Positions 1 to 11,371 of a stretch of 64,000 nt of DNA are shown here, piece after piece. How positions within the stretch are numbered: the stretch's first letter is position 1; the number at the start of each line of letters is the position of its first letter. The translations under genes were made by a program, and so were the position numbers. The notes below the pieces were generated by a model, which ran no database searches, was not told the origin of the DNA, and worked only from the letters and a program-made list of their open reading frames with translations. Source of the DNA: Malus domestica (taxonomy: Eukaryota; Streptophyta; Magnoliopsida; Rosales; Rosaceae); NCBI RefSeq assembly GCF_042453785.1, contig NC_091674.1, forward strand, positions 27,716,001 to 27,780,000, in the 5' to 3' direction.

Positions 1-650
1 TGTACCCGAGTTTGAATATCTCTCATGTAGTTTAAAATATTGCATTAATTATAAAAAAAAAAAAATGGAGAAACAAATGCAGTCCATATGTCGTTTTCGT
101 GGTTAATAAGGTCAAAGAGTGTTAGATCTTAGCTGTGACACTGACAATGAATGATGGGGGAGTGGAATGTATTCATTTGATACATGTGCGTCTGTTCTTG
201 TTCTTTGATTTTGTATACTAAGTTATCTCTTGGTTGTATCTTGATGAATACTATGTACTGCTGCCAATGTTTGCTATTTAAACACCTTTTACGATGTTTC
301 TGAGGCTTGTTCTGCAGTAAACTAGTTTGTTTTATGTAGGAATTTGCAATTTTTAAATGTTAATTTTTATTTTGTTTGGGATTTAATTGTGTGAAGTTGT
401 TGTTACAGCTCATAGTATTAAGTGTTCTTCGTTATATACCTAGTGGCGAATTATCGGTATCTAATTCATTGATTTTGTAAGTTTTCATTGTATTTGTGCC
501 AGAGTGGTATAACCTGAAACTTGAGATTTAGAAGTCTATACTGTCAGAGTCTATATATATCTTACATTCTTACCTTGTTTGGGTCATCCCATTCCTATCT
601 TTCTTCCTTCTTCCCTTCCTCTCTTGTTGTTCTCCTCTGTTAGTAGTCTC

Positions 651-655
<5 letters not shown>

Positions 656-698
<43 letters not shown>
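656..698. repeat. (CT)n microsatellite
   Basis: An uninterrupted run of about 20 CT units, preceded by a pyrimidine-rich stretch from about 598. Such runs are common in the 5' leaders and leader introns of plant genes. Confidence 0.9.
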
Positions 699-700
<2 letters not shown>

Positions 701-1139
701 GTGAACAAATAGTTTTGGGGGTGTCTGTGTTCTTGTTCTCGGTATTTTAAAATGTGTTTTGCATCTAAAACATCTTTTTTATACAACCTACTTGGAATCT
801 AGGATGGTGTTATGAAAGATCAACTTGAATTATGTCCATGTTTCAATCATGCCTCAGTTCTGTTGTCTCTTTTGCTTGACTAATGAGTTTTAAATCTCTC
901 TAGCTCATGCCTAATCACGTAGAGAGAGAAACACTAGTATTATTGTCTTTGATGACTTTGAAGTTAGTGGGTTCTTGATATGGATTATTGGTCTTGAACT
1001 TGTGATCTATGTAGTTTCTTGTATACTTCTGCTACTTGTTTAATTAGGTATTGTGAAGTATAAAAAACTCAAAAGCCTTGAATAATCAGCTAGAAAGAAT
1101 TTTCTGTAAAGTGGGATTGGATATCTTTAATTTATATTG

Positions 1140-1358
1140 GGACTTGGATTGTCTACCCTCTCATTTCGGTGCCCTCCTCGTGCCCTTCTGTTTGTGTGGT
1201 CACGATTAAGCCACGTCAACGTTTTATATACTATTTCTTTTTGTTTTATTATTTTTATAAAAAAACAATATAAAATGTTGACGTGGCTTAACCGTGACCA
1301 CACAAAACAGGAGGGCACGGAAAGGGCACCGAAATGGGAGGGCAGACAATCCAAGTCC
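1140..1358. mobile_element. Mutator-type MITE with 9-bp target duplication
   Basis: A 219-bp foldback element. Its ends are long inverted repeats beginning GGACTTGGATTGTCT, and the inverted similarity continues almost to a T-rich centre. The 9-bp direct repeat TTTATATTG flanks it exactly (1131-1139 and 1359-1367). A 9-bp duplication with long inverted repeats is the usual mark of Mutator-like MITEs. A relative lies near 12606-12800. It sits about 420 bp upstream of the HIR start codon, probably in the promoter or a leader intron. Confidence 0.85.
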
Positions 1359-1775
1359 TTTATATTGATTGACTTCCTCTCGTTTTACTTTTTTATAATG
1401 TTGCTTGATTCTTCTGAAAGTAAATTTGTTTGAGGAAATCGTTACAACAACTTTATATTAATTTATATCTATCCGAATCTTAGATTAATTACGCAGGAAG
1501 CTTGATACTTTTTTTTTTCTTCTTTATACCCGCTATTTGATTGAACAGTATTCTTGTGTTGAAATTTTATTAACTTCGACCAGGCAACTATATTACCAAT
1601 ATCTAGTAATTTTTCATGATTTTTGTTCTTCTTATACGAAGATTTCTAACGCTGTTGAAAATCTGAAATCATGATTATTACTGTATAATCCTTTTTCCTT
1701 TCCTATAAATTGTTTGTTTCCAGCAAATTCCTGACTTGCGTATATCTTTCTTGGAGGTACAGTAGTGAAGAGAAC

Positions 1776-3141
1776 ATGGGTAATTTATTCTGTTGTGTAC
1801 AAGTTGATCAATCCACAGTAGCTATAAGGGAGAGATTTGGAAAGTTTGTGGAAGTTCTTGAGCCAGGATGTCATTACCTGCCTTGGTTTCTTGGGCATCA
1901 GCTTGCTGGCCATCTCTCTCTTCGTTTGCAGCAATTGGACGTGCGCTGTGAGACCAAGACAAAGGTGTGTCAACTTTCATTAGTGGAGATGACTTAATCC
2001 GTAGCATTTGTGCTCATTGCATTTCTTCTAGTTGAATATTGGACACTTTCATTCTCCAAAGTTTTTTCGGACAAGAAACTGAATTTGCTGTCTCATTGCA
2101 TGTTTTTTTATTTCAAGTTCTTTATATGTGAAACTTGAAATATTTTGTAATATACTTTTCAGGACAACGTATTTGTTAACGTCGTTGCATCTATTCAATA
2201 TCGTGCTCTAGCAAACAAAGCAGATGATGCTTTCTACAAACTCAGCAACACAAGGTCTCAAATCCAGGCCTATGTCTTTGATGGTATAAACTAAATATCC
2301 CTCTTAATAAATCAGATATATGCAACTTTTGGATACACGTATATTAGTTTTTTTAATCAGAAGTATTTATAGCTAATTGAATTTGCCTTTTCCATTTCCG
2401 CAGTGATTAGAGCTAGTGTTCCAAAGCTGAATCTGGATGCTGCTTTTGAGCAAAAGAATGAAATTGCAAAAGCGGTGGAAAATGAGCTCGAAAAAGTAAT
2501 GTGGCAAAGCAAAAGTCATAGAATACTGTGGTCTCTAAATACAACTTGATTTTAACCAAGTTGCTTTTCGTGCTGCAGGCTATGTCTGCTTATGGTTATG
2601 AGATTGTACAAACGCTCATTGTTGACATAGAACCAGATGAGCATGTGAAACGGGCAATGAATGAAATCAATGCTGGTATGAGTCTTATTCTCGATGATTA
2701 TGCAGTTCCTTTAACGTATTTTATTGTTCTACATATGTGATATGTTCGGTTTCAATTGTTTTACTGTATTTTCTCTATTTTTTAGCTGCAAGAATGAGGG
2801 TGGCAGCTAATGAAAAGGCAGAGGCTGAGAAGATTTTGCAAATTAAACGAGCTGAGGGTGAGGCTGAGTCAAAGTATCTCTCTGGGCTGGGTATAGCTCG
2901 CCAGCGTCAAGCAATTGTAGATGGTTTGAGAGATAGTGTGCTGGGGTTTTCCGTCAATGTTCCAGGGACAACCTCAAAGGATGTCATGGACATGGTCCTT
3001 GTCACACAGTATTTTGACACCATGAAGGAAATTGGCGCTGCCTCTAAATCCTCTGCCGTGTTTATTCCCCATGGACCTGGTGCTGTACGCGATGTTGCTT
3101 CTCAGATTCGTGATGGACTTCTTCAGGGTTCTCACCAGTAG
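1776..3141 (+). CDS. HIR: Hypersensitive-induced reaction protein (SPFH/prohibitin domain)
   Basis: Five exons: 1776-1964, 2163-2283, 2404-2495, 2579-2675 and 2786-3141. All junctions are GT-AG and the phases agree, giving 284 residues, close to the roughly 286 usual for plant HIR proteins. The N-terminus MGNLFCC carries a myristoylation glycine and two cysteines suited to palmitoylation, which in this family attach the protein to plasma-membrane microdomains. The SPFH/Band 7 domain fills the first two thirds. An alanine/glutamate-rich helical segment ([20 protein letters not shown]) follows, and the protein ends GLLQGSHQ, the typical HIR terminus. HIR proteins form membrane oligomers and associate with NB-LRR immune receptors and hypersensitive cell death (family knowledge). 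The start is fixed by the conserved MGNLFCC. The gene converges on VDAC, with about 330 bp between stop codons. It appears intact. Confidence 0.96.
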
Positions 3142-3472
3142 TAGGGTTCTTCTACAAGCTTTTTGTTGCTCATCTGCAGGAACTTCTTTTGGGTCATTGC
3201 GGCGTGCTTTATTTGTTTTTAGTTTTCTTTTTGTGGTTTAATTGTTTAATATTATATGTGAGCATTTACACTTTCTGGTGAGCGTATAATGATCTTATAC
3301 AATAAGAGTATTCTTCGTGTATTAACTTGAATCATGTACAGTTTCGCCTTTTACAGACGACTCTAAAAGCGTTTTTATTTGTTTAGTGCATGAATTTCTT
3401 CATAGAAACATATCGCAATTTTACTCTTTTTCGCAATCTGATCATTTGACTTTGCTTACAAATTAGATTATT

Positions 3473-4675
3473 TCACAGCCTAACAGAAAGAGAGAGTCCA
3501 AATCTTGGACTTCTCTGTACGCCCATAAAATCCACTTCTCCGGACATAGACAGGAACAATTTCTGCCAAAACCCTTGCCGTATAAGAACGCCAACATTCC
3601 CGTGTGTGCTAACTCGAGCCTTCGCCAGTGTAGATGGAAAAAACGCGTGCTGGGCACCAACAGCAAGGGCACTATCGTTGGTTGAAAACCGGTGCTTCAA
3701 CTCTGCTCCAAGGGCTGTGTTGCTCAGGGGGTTGACCATGGTGAAGCATGAAGCTTTTACAGTGTCAAGCTTGTCCCTGCATATTCAAAAAGTTACATAT
3801 GCTGCTTTTGTGTGTGCATGTGTGTTTGTGTGTGCGCGTGTGTGTATATGTGTGTGTGTGTATATATAATTTGTAAACATTCTCTCTTCTCCAAGCTCTC
3901 ACAGGATTGCTCACAAGGATAAGGAAGCAGAAACAAAGTCACTGTTCAAGCTGAAACCGGCACTGAATTTTGCTAATGCTCCCGCAGATATGTCGAAGGC
4001 AAGGTCGGTTCCAATGGAGCACACAGAACTGCCTCCTATCACTGCAGAAAAGAGTGCAACCGGTTCACACATTTTCAGCGGATTTCTTTTCAACCCGATT
4101 CCTCCAGCAATCTCGGCAACACCATTTTCGTATTGCAGTTCCATCTGTCACAACATTAAAGACTATTGATCTAGATTCTAGAGCAACATCAAGGTGAAAA
4201 ATAGTTCAAATGGAAAAGCACGGAGAATCGCAGGATGACTACTTTAGAGTGCTAATAACAATCCTGACAGAAAATGATGGGAAATTTTTACCTGGCCATA
4301 ATCCGGCACGTTAAAACTGAAAAGGGTGCTGAGTCCAGGAGCAATCAAATTAACTGCACATCAAACCGTCGCGAAAAAATGAGTTTCAACGCAGTTTCAT
4401 ACTTTGACAGAAGAAGCAAATCACAGAGATCAGTCAGACTAACCTTTGCACGAGATGTCACTGATCCAGTTGAAGTCTTTGGATTCAAACCGAATTGGCA
4501 GTTCATGAACATAGTCCTTGTAGAGAAGATCTGATAAAAAATACAAGAAAATGTTTAGGATTGATAGAAAGGGAAAGAGGAGGCAAAGAGAAGAAGGAAG
4601 AACTGGGTGTGCAGAGTAAATTGAACCTCTGGCATCCTTGCCAATGTTGTAGCGCACACCCGAAGTGTTACTCAT
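3473..4675 (-). CDS. VDAC: Voltage-dependent anion channel (mitochondrial porin), short form
   Basis: Five minus-strand exons: 4675-4627, 4530-4444, 4353-4292, 4144-3915 and 3776-3473. All have GT-AG borders and phases that fit, giving 243 residues. The start MSNTSGVRYNIGKDAR followed by DLLYKDY matches the VDAC N-terminal helix region. FSFNVPDYG, the IGTDLAFD strand, and LSNTALGAELKHRFS with SGEVD near the end match later beta strands. VDAC is a 19-strand barrel that passes metabolites through the outer mitochondrial membrane. Plant VDACs are usually about 276 residues. Here the segment after the first strand (strands 2 to 4, with the usual SSGTKKG-like part) is missing or replaced, and intron 2 is only 90 bp. 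Many positions differ from common VDAC isoforms. It could be a divergent paralogue or a decaying copy, although the frame is open throughout. Confidence 0.82.
3800..3866. repeat. (TG)n-rich microsatellite in VDAC intron 4
   Basis: Imperfect TGTG/TGCG/TATG tract within the last VDAC intron (3777-3914). Confidence 0.8.
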
Positions 4676-6180
4676 TGCTTGTTACTGAACTGGGTGTGCA
4701 GAGTAAAATTATATAATGTGGGGTGCTTTGCATGGGGATTTAGTGAGGAAGTTTCCTTGCTGGTGAGAAAGTAATACATAAAAGTACTATGTTGTGACAA
4801 GAGTGGAAATTCTCTGTGGTGGATCGTTTGCTATGAAAGGTCGTTATCCAAATGATGACGCTTCAAAGATGTTGACTTCAAAACGGAAAGGAAGAGCGGG
4901 GAAATAGTTGAAACTCAGGTCATTACAAATTAGATAATAAGACTTCGTGTGTACGAGGACCACTTCAATTATAAACTTTGATAATACCTATATAGAACCG
5001 CTCTTCTAAGGTTCTCATTTTGATGACCTATGAGGACCTTTTTCATACAAGTCATCAGATTAATTTTATGGTAGATTAAGCTATTAATTTCAATAATCTT
5101 TGTTACACTGAAAGAGAAGAATTTTGCAAGGTGATTAAATTAAAAAAAAAATCTCAAAATTTCATATGAAAAAGGGTTCACACGTTCAAGAAGAATGGGA
5201 TCCCAATTCTCGAAACCACACAATCTCAATTTGTTTCGTGCTTTGTAACTAATTGGGTTTGAATATTATTATAAAAGATTGGAAGAAATTAGATGTGTAA
5301 AGTTATTAGGATTTTATGCAATTGAGTTTGCAGGGTTTAGATATTCGATGAGGAGACTGTTTTGCAAATGAAAGAAATTCGACATGACATGAAACATTCT
5401 TTTCTTTTCTTATTTATTTTTTTACTTATTTTTTGTTTCTGTGTAACAAAAATTATTTAAGCTAGTAGCTTAATAGTATTAATATGATGGCTTATCTAAA
5501 AAAATACTTCGCATATCCTCAAAATGAGTACTTTAGAAGAGCAGCTCTCTAAACCAGCTTGAGAAATGCAGTGAAATTTAGCTAACCCACCGGACCATTT
5601 GGGTTAAATCACATTAGCTCGTGACCAGTTTGGTTCAGGTTCGCGCGCATCCAACAATTGACATTTAAGTGGAATCATTATGTAGTATTCTGTAATAAAC
5701 AAATAAATAAATTTGTTTAATGACGCTATGAAGTGTCAATAACAATTTTTTATATCATAACTAAATCAAGTTCCCTATATTAAAACTGAATAAGTGACAA
5801 CTTTAAAAATAGTGCAAATTGTTAAATATAAATTTCTAGTTACATGGAAGTTTACAAAAACAAAAATTAGGTGTACAATGTTTCACATATATAAATGGTG
5901 GTACTATCCGCACACCCTTTATAATATTTCGCACACATCCCTATTAATATATGTTTTATTGATTATTTTTAATTCTTTATGTTCGGCGATCAGAAATTAA
6001 GAAGGATGTGTAGAATATAAAAAAAATTGTAGCTACCACTGCTCTATATAAAACACTAAACTTCCTTACAAATTTGAAGCATCTCCAAGTCTTATTGCAA
6101 AAAAGTCTCAATAGAACGGGCACTAGGCAATTTCCTTGTTTCTTTGCCACCAATGCCAGCTAGCTAGCTAGGTTTTACCT
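4676..6180. other. AT-rich spacer upstream of VDAC
   Basis: No gene is recognised. The part next to 4675 should hold the VDAC promoter. The 11-base string ACTGGGTGTGC occurs twice, at about 4602 and 4688, each followed by AGAGTAAA, so a short sequence has been duplicated around the VDAC start. The rest is AT-rich, with a possible MITE near 5880-6005. Confidence 0.5.
5880..6005. mobile_element. Possible small foldback MITE
   Basis: The left part (GGTGGTACTATCCGCACACCC) and the right part (GGATGTGTAGAAT through GTAGCTACCACT) are imperfect inverted repeats, and the words resemble the CCACACACC-type MITE at 12131. No clean target duplication was found, so the limits are approximate. Confidence 0.4.
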
Positions 6181-6210
6181 TTGAGACTTCGTTTTCTTCT
6201 CCTCCTTTTC

Positions 6211-7206
6211 AGGATCACCATCTCTATCCTCCTCCTAACCTTCACGTTCCTTGGTCTTCTTGTCTTCATTCTTTTTCTATTATGTTTCATCTTCTCCATC
6301 CTCGTGTTTTTCCGTCTTCTCATTCTCATCCTTCTCACCGTTGCCTTTTTCCTTTTTAGAGCTGTCATGTTTTTCTAACAAAGTCGTCTTTCCCATATTA
6401 AACACAACAAATGTTGCAAACCGGGAGCTTCCTCCGATCAAAATCGAAAATGTGGTGAATTTTGAAGATGATTGAGAGGAGGAAGAGCAAGCCTAAGAAT
6501 CTATCCTCCAACTCTCGCCCTCTCATGCAGTTTATTAATTTCAACGCAACAAAATCGTCCTCCTAATTATCACTGGCTAGCAAACAATCATTTTAACGAG
6601 AAATATTACTGCCACTCAAATACTTACATGAAAATAAAAATAGACCAATAATTTTAATACTCATCTTTCAAATTATACACGAGCATCTTCACGTGTAGAT
6701 CAAATTATACAGGATCACCATCTCTATCCTCCTCCTAACCTTCACGTTCCTTGGTCTTCTTGTCTTCATTCTTTTTCTATTATGTTTCATCTTCTCCATC
6801 CTCGTGTTTTTCCGTCTTCTCATTCTCATCCTTCTCACCGTTGCCTTTTTCCTTTTTAGAGCTGTCATGTTTTTCTAACAAAGTCGTCTTTCCCATATTA
6901 AACACAACAAATGTTGCAAACCGGGAGCTTCCTCCGATCAAAATCGAAAATGTGGTGAATTTTGAAGATGATTGAGAGGAGGAAGAGCAAGCCTAAGAAT
7001 CTATCCTCCAACTCTCGCCCTCTCATGCAGTTTATTAATTTCAACGCAACAAAATCGTCCTCCTAATTATCACTGGCTAGCAAACAATCATTTTAACGAG
7101 AAATATTACTGCCACTCAAATACTTACATGAAAATAAAAATAGACCAATAATTTTAATACTCATCTTTCAAATTATACACGAGCATCTTCACGTGTAGAT
7201 CAAATT
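6211..7206. repeat. Near-perfect 500-bp tandem duplication
   Basis: The sequence from AGGATCACCATCTC at 6211 to about 6706 repeats at 6711-7206, and I see no differences between the two. The period is exactly 500 bp; the two 496-bp blocks are separated by ATAC. On the minus strand the first third reads as a lysine/glutamate-rich peptide (for example KKEKGNGEKDENEKTEKHED) interrupted by stops, so the unit may contain an old gene remnant. Identity at this level means either a very recent tandem duplication or an assembly artefact. Confidence 0.9.
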
Positions 7207-7340
7207 TTAAGATATTAATTTTAAAATAGACCACTCTTTTCAACTTAGCACAGTTGTTTGGCTTTGTAATTTGTCACACCCTCAATAATGTGGCACCTAA
7301 AAAAATGCTCTTATATATATAGTTCGCTTCCTCCCTTCCA

Positions 7341-7745
7341 CTACATTAACCGGTCGGACAAGCTCGACAACCGCCGGAAGAAGTTCAGGCTCGCCGGCTG
7401 CATAGGCTCCCGGAACATGGGGTGGCGGAAGTAGTAAAATCCCAAGGCCACGGCAACCATTTCTGGTGGCACTGCAGATAAAACCACAATGATTGCCAGG
7501 CACACTCCAATGAACAACTGTGTGGCCTTGGGTCCCTCCAACTCACCAATGCTTGGGCCCTTTCTCCTTGGGTTGCAAAATCACCCAAACGGTCTGGACC
7601 CGGGCTGCCAGCATCCGGGTCGTATCGGACCCTAGCTTGGTACACTGTCGAATCCCTCATCAAGCTCATCCGGGTCGACCGTATTCGCTTGTGAAAGCCG
7701 GATATCCGTTGCAGGCCTTGTTAGTAGATTTGGTTGAGGAGCAGA
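7341..7745 (-). pseudogene. C-terminal remnant of an MCTP/FT-interacting protein gene
   Basis: Reading the minus strand downwards, three frames together resemble the end of plant multiple-C2-domain-and-transmembrane (MCTP/FTIP) proteins. The pieces are NTVDPDELDEGFDSVPS (ending in a stop), then GDFATQGERAQALVSWRDPR, then PPEMVAVALGFYYFRHPMFR and NFFRRLSSLSDRLM with a natural stop at 7341-7343. At least two frameshifts and one nonsense codon break it, and the C2 domains are absent, so it is a pseudogene. MCTPs are ER/plasmodesmata tethers that move FT-type cargo (family knowledge). The left breakpoint of the segmental duplication falls inside this remnant, so a shorter piece recurs at 18472-18600. 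Confidence 0.85.
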
Positions 7746-7779
7746 GGCAAATGCACACTAGGATTTGGGTGGTCTCACG

Positions 7780-8620
7780 ACTATTCGTAGTTCAGAAGAT
7801 ACAAATGTAAATGTCTTTTAAGGACTCTACGAATGTTTTATACAAATTTTTCTGTATCTATCAAGTGATTGATGTAATACATGCTAGTATCTTGACATGT
7901 TGCGTTGAAAACACTCGACATTTCTATAAATATCACTCATCAAGTATTTGACGAAATGCCTTAATAAATAAACAGAAATTTTTTTTGCCCTCTTTGCACT
8001 CTGTTTTTATCTAAAAATTTTAGACCTTTAACCCTGAGACCACTCAAAATTCAAATCTTGAATGTGCCATTGTTAAGAGGTAAATGGTAATGGAGAGAAG
8101 CGAATGTTTTTTGGTAGGTTTGGGGTGGGGGAGAGATTAGATTCCATTCTCACTTTACATCCCCCTCTTTATTTTCTCTGTTTTTCCCCCTATTTTTATA
8201 ATGTATTTTTTTTTATGCATGCTTTTGTTTAAGACGAGCCTTGCATACCAATTAAAAATACATTCAGTCCAAACGAATTTGGGATCACCACAATGGAAAA
8301 AAGGAAAACATAAAACCGATGTTTCTAGCATAACAATAAACGACAATGATATAAATTAATAACACTACGTAATAGTGTAACGAATTCAATATTAACAGTT
8401 GTATCGAATTGAGCATATCAACCTGAGTGGGTGTGTGGTCTCATGGTCATTGGTGGATATATGCCATGCATGGTAGTAGTAGTGTGGATAAGGCACATGA
8501 TTCCAATTCCAAAGCCAAAGTATCCTTTTAGTGGAAAAGCAGGAACATTTTGAAAAGTGTTTACTTCCAAATAAAATTTCAGAAACCATGCTTCGTTATT
8601 CAAAGAAGAGCAGCAAGTGC
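7780..8620. other. Unit A spacer before the hAT element
   Basis: No gene is recognised. The sequence is repeated almost unchanged at about 18620-19460 in unit B. Confidence 0.6.
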
Positions 8621-8830
8621 CAGGGCCGATCCTGAGTTTTTGGGTGCCCAGTGCAAAAGCTCAAAATGTGCCCTTTTTAATACGGAAACATATGTTAAAA
8701 AAAAAAAATTTAACAAGGGCTAGAACCCAGTCGAAGCTAGGGGGTTAGGCCCTCACGCCCAAATTATATTACTTGAGAAAATATACAACGGGGGGACATA
8801 GTACCTAAACCCCGACAATCAAAAATACAA

Positions 8831-9128
8831 TCATATACAACCAATATAATCATCATCAACATTTAAATCCACATCACCACCATTTTCATGGTCTTGAGAC
8901 TCATCACCAACATTTTCTTCTAAATCACTACCATTTTCATGATCATGAGACTCCCCAACAACATTTTGTGACTCTTCACCAACATCATTTTCTCTCAAAT
9001 TTTTAACTGACTCATTATTTGTAGAGAAAAATTTATTAACAGATCCTCTTAAACTTTCGGCAATTTCGTTATCCTTTACCTTTTTTTTTCCTTTTCATAT
9101 TACCAGAGAGTTGTTTCCTAAAAGACAT
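8831..9128 (-). pseudogene. hAT transposase N-terminal remnant (ZMYM1/TTF-type)
   Basis: The minus strand begins MSFRKQLSGNMKRKKK, then changes frame by one base in a run of A residues. It continues as VKDNEIAESLRGSVNKFFST with an acidic Asn/Asp/Glu tail ending DDDYIGCI. This style of N-terminus is typical of plant hAT transposases annotated as zinc finger MYM-type protein 1-like. The DNA-binding and catalytic parts are missing, so the element cannot move by itself. Confidence 0.6.
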
Positions 9129-9756
9129 GGCTTCGATAATTTGTTTGCAAAAATTACCTACACATGATATAACAAAAATATTCTATCAAAATTATCATTC
9201 CAACACATATTATATATTATAAAAACATTAACACAAAGTTTAACATATTATAAAAATTGAACCTAAAAATTGGGTTTGAAATGAAATGAAATAATTAAAT
9301 TAGTCAAGAATTCAATTCATCAACAACAATTCTATACATCAATTATCATATAATTCTATATCACTTGCAAAATTTTATATTAGATTATGAATTGATAATT
9401 CAAATTTTAAAAATTAATTTACCTCAAAACTCAAAGGGGTTGGTGGTGAGTGAATGCTCTTGCACTTGAGCAGCCAATGCCCAATGTTCTGTGATTGCTG
9501 TCTGCCTGCGTGCAACAGCTTGCTGTTGATCTTTTGGCTGTAATGGGGACCGAGTGGGAAAGGGTTGTAAAATGGGTTGTAAAACGGGAAAGGGTTGTAA
9601 TTGGCTGTAATTGGCTGTAATTGGGAAAGGGTTGTAAAATGGGAACCAAGTGGTCCCTCTAATAGTCTAATGTCTGATTTTTTTTTTTTTGGCTGTAATT
9701 CCCAAAACTTGGACCGAGTCCCCAAATCCCAACACACGGACCGAGTGGTCCCAAAA

Positions 9757-11264
9757 TGACACGCCCCGATCCCGATGTCCTAGGGACAAAGAGATGATCA
9801 CGTGCTGGCCGACACCCGAAGGGTGACGAAAGCCATTTATTGAGTGAAAGGGCTTAAAGCCCGGTCCTTGTGTGAGGCCTTAAGGCCTTTGTGGTTTGTG
9901 TGTGTGTGTGTGTTTAAGTGCATGCGTACGTGTGTGTATATGCATGCTTGCATGCATGTGCATGCCGTGCATGTGTGTTTGTGTGGTGCGTGTGTGTGTT
10001 TGGGCTTAGGCCCAAACCACCCATTTTCACCCTAAACCCTTTATAACCCAAATCCTTTAAAACCCTAAACCCATCCAATTCCAAATTCCCTATTTTATTT
10101 AATTCAAACCCTTCTTAGGGTAATTCGACGTTCTGGATCCGTTTCCAACGTCCGTTTTCCCAAATTCAATCACTATTATATAGTTTTATTAATTGGACCC
10201 TTTATGTGCTTAGGGGCAATATTGGTGACGTTTTCTTGTTCGTTAGTTTGCATGGCTCTTCGGCGGCTAAGTACTATGAGTGGACCCCTTCTAAAATCCA
10301 TGTTTTATAGTAGAAATGCATACATGAAAAGCATGATTTGATGATTACGTTTTATGAAACGTTTTGTGAGATAACATGCTTATTGAGGCTACTTTAAATT
10401 ATTACTATTTTTCCTATAATCCATGTTCTTATAGAATATCCGATGGATGACGATATGATATTTAGAACATGTTTCGAACACCTCTTTATAGTATAGATGA
10501 TAGATGACTTTTATACTATGAAGTTGTTTTTCAATATATATATGTTCAATGGTTTCGTACTTACCTAGTGGTCCTTTCCGCTACGGGACGTAGGGATAAA
10601 TTTCGGTCCGTCCTGGGCGACGGTTTGGTGTTGGCATAGGGCCTGGAGTGTGTTTCCTCTGGCTATTTAGCACAGAGACGGGGAGCCGGCATGGGGCCTG
10701 AAGTGTATTTTCCTCTGACTGTCTACTCAGAGATGGGGAGCCGGCATGGGGCCTGGGGGTTATCGGACAATTCACTAGTGATTATTATATATACAAGTTA
10801 TGATTTGAGACACTGCACATCATGCTAGGTTTCGGAAAACCTATGTTTATCATTATATATGTGTTTTCATAAAACTTGGGGGTTAGTACATTGATAACTG
10901 TTTTGTTATATTTATATCAAATTGGTCCACTCATGTTTGTTTTGCGCCCCCTTCAGGATTTAGGATCGAGGCATACAATCCCGGCATCCAGGCACTTCCG
11001 CATCGGTATCTTCGAGTCCTCTCGGTGTAGGACCCACTTCTGTGTTCATTCAATTTTTATATTAATTCTTTTAATGTTCTAGATTAGATGTGTGCTCTGA
11101 ACACGTTCCTTAAATACATATTCTTTATTCTCTTATATTTATAAGTCTTATCTATCCCTTGTTGTCAGCATTTGCACTCAATAAATGGCTTTCGTCACCC
11201 TTCGGGTGTCGGCCAGCACGTGACCATCCCTTTGTCCCTAGGACATCGGGATCGGGGCGTGTCA
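9757..11264. mobile_element. 1.5-kb inverted-repeat element with TG...CA ends, nested in the hAT
   Basis: The ends are a nearly perfect 89-bp inverted repeat starting TGACACGCCCCGATCCCGAT (9757-9845 and 11264-11176; only two or three mismatches seen). The 5-bp direct repeat CAAAA flanks it at 9752-9756 and 11265-11269. TG/CA termini and a 5-bp duplication point to retroviral-type integration, whereas long terminal inverted repeats point to a DNA transposon. It could be a solo LTR whose own ends are inverted repeats. There is no coding capacity. The interior has a TG-rich tract (9895-10010) and a duplicated motif of about 60 bp at 10620-10760. Confidence 0.8.
10620..10765. repeat. Two-copy motif of about 60 bp (GGGGAGCCGGCATGGGGCCTG)
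   Basis: The words GAGCCGGCATGGGGCCTG and TTTCCTCTG(A/G)CT occur twice, at about 10684-10702 and 10737-10757, with a diverged third partial copy at about 10630. The motif lies inside the nested element. Confidence 0.75.
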
Positions 11265-11332
11265 CAAAACCTGTGCCCTTTTTTAAAACTTTCTTGGGCT
11301 CTTGCCCTCCAGCCCTTATTTGGGCTTTGGAC

Positions 11333-11371
<39 letters not shown>

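Larger units (their letters stand above)
1..1775. other. Upstream region of the HIR gene
   Basis: No protein-coding exon is recognised here. The stretch is T-rich and looks like promoter and 5'-UTR intron sequence of the following HIR gene. A good splice acceptor (a pyrimidine run ending in TTTCCAG near 1722) lies about 50 bases before the HIR start codon, so at least one leader intron is likely and the transcript start may lie before the window. It contains a CT microsatellite and one MITE, listed separately. Confidence 0.5.

Noticed and set aside
6181-6975. Duplicated 74-codon open frames (MVFLSSFFFYY...)
   Set aside because: Complement of a purine-rich (Lys/Glu-type) minus-strand stretch, so a composition effect; both copies are simply the tandem repeat.
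7341-7745. Functional FT-interacting protein gene
   Set aside because: Only the C-terminal tail is present, with frameshifts and a stop.
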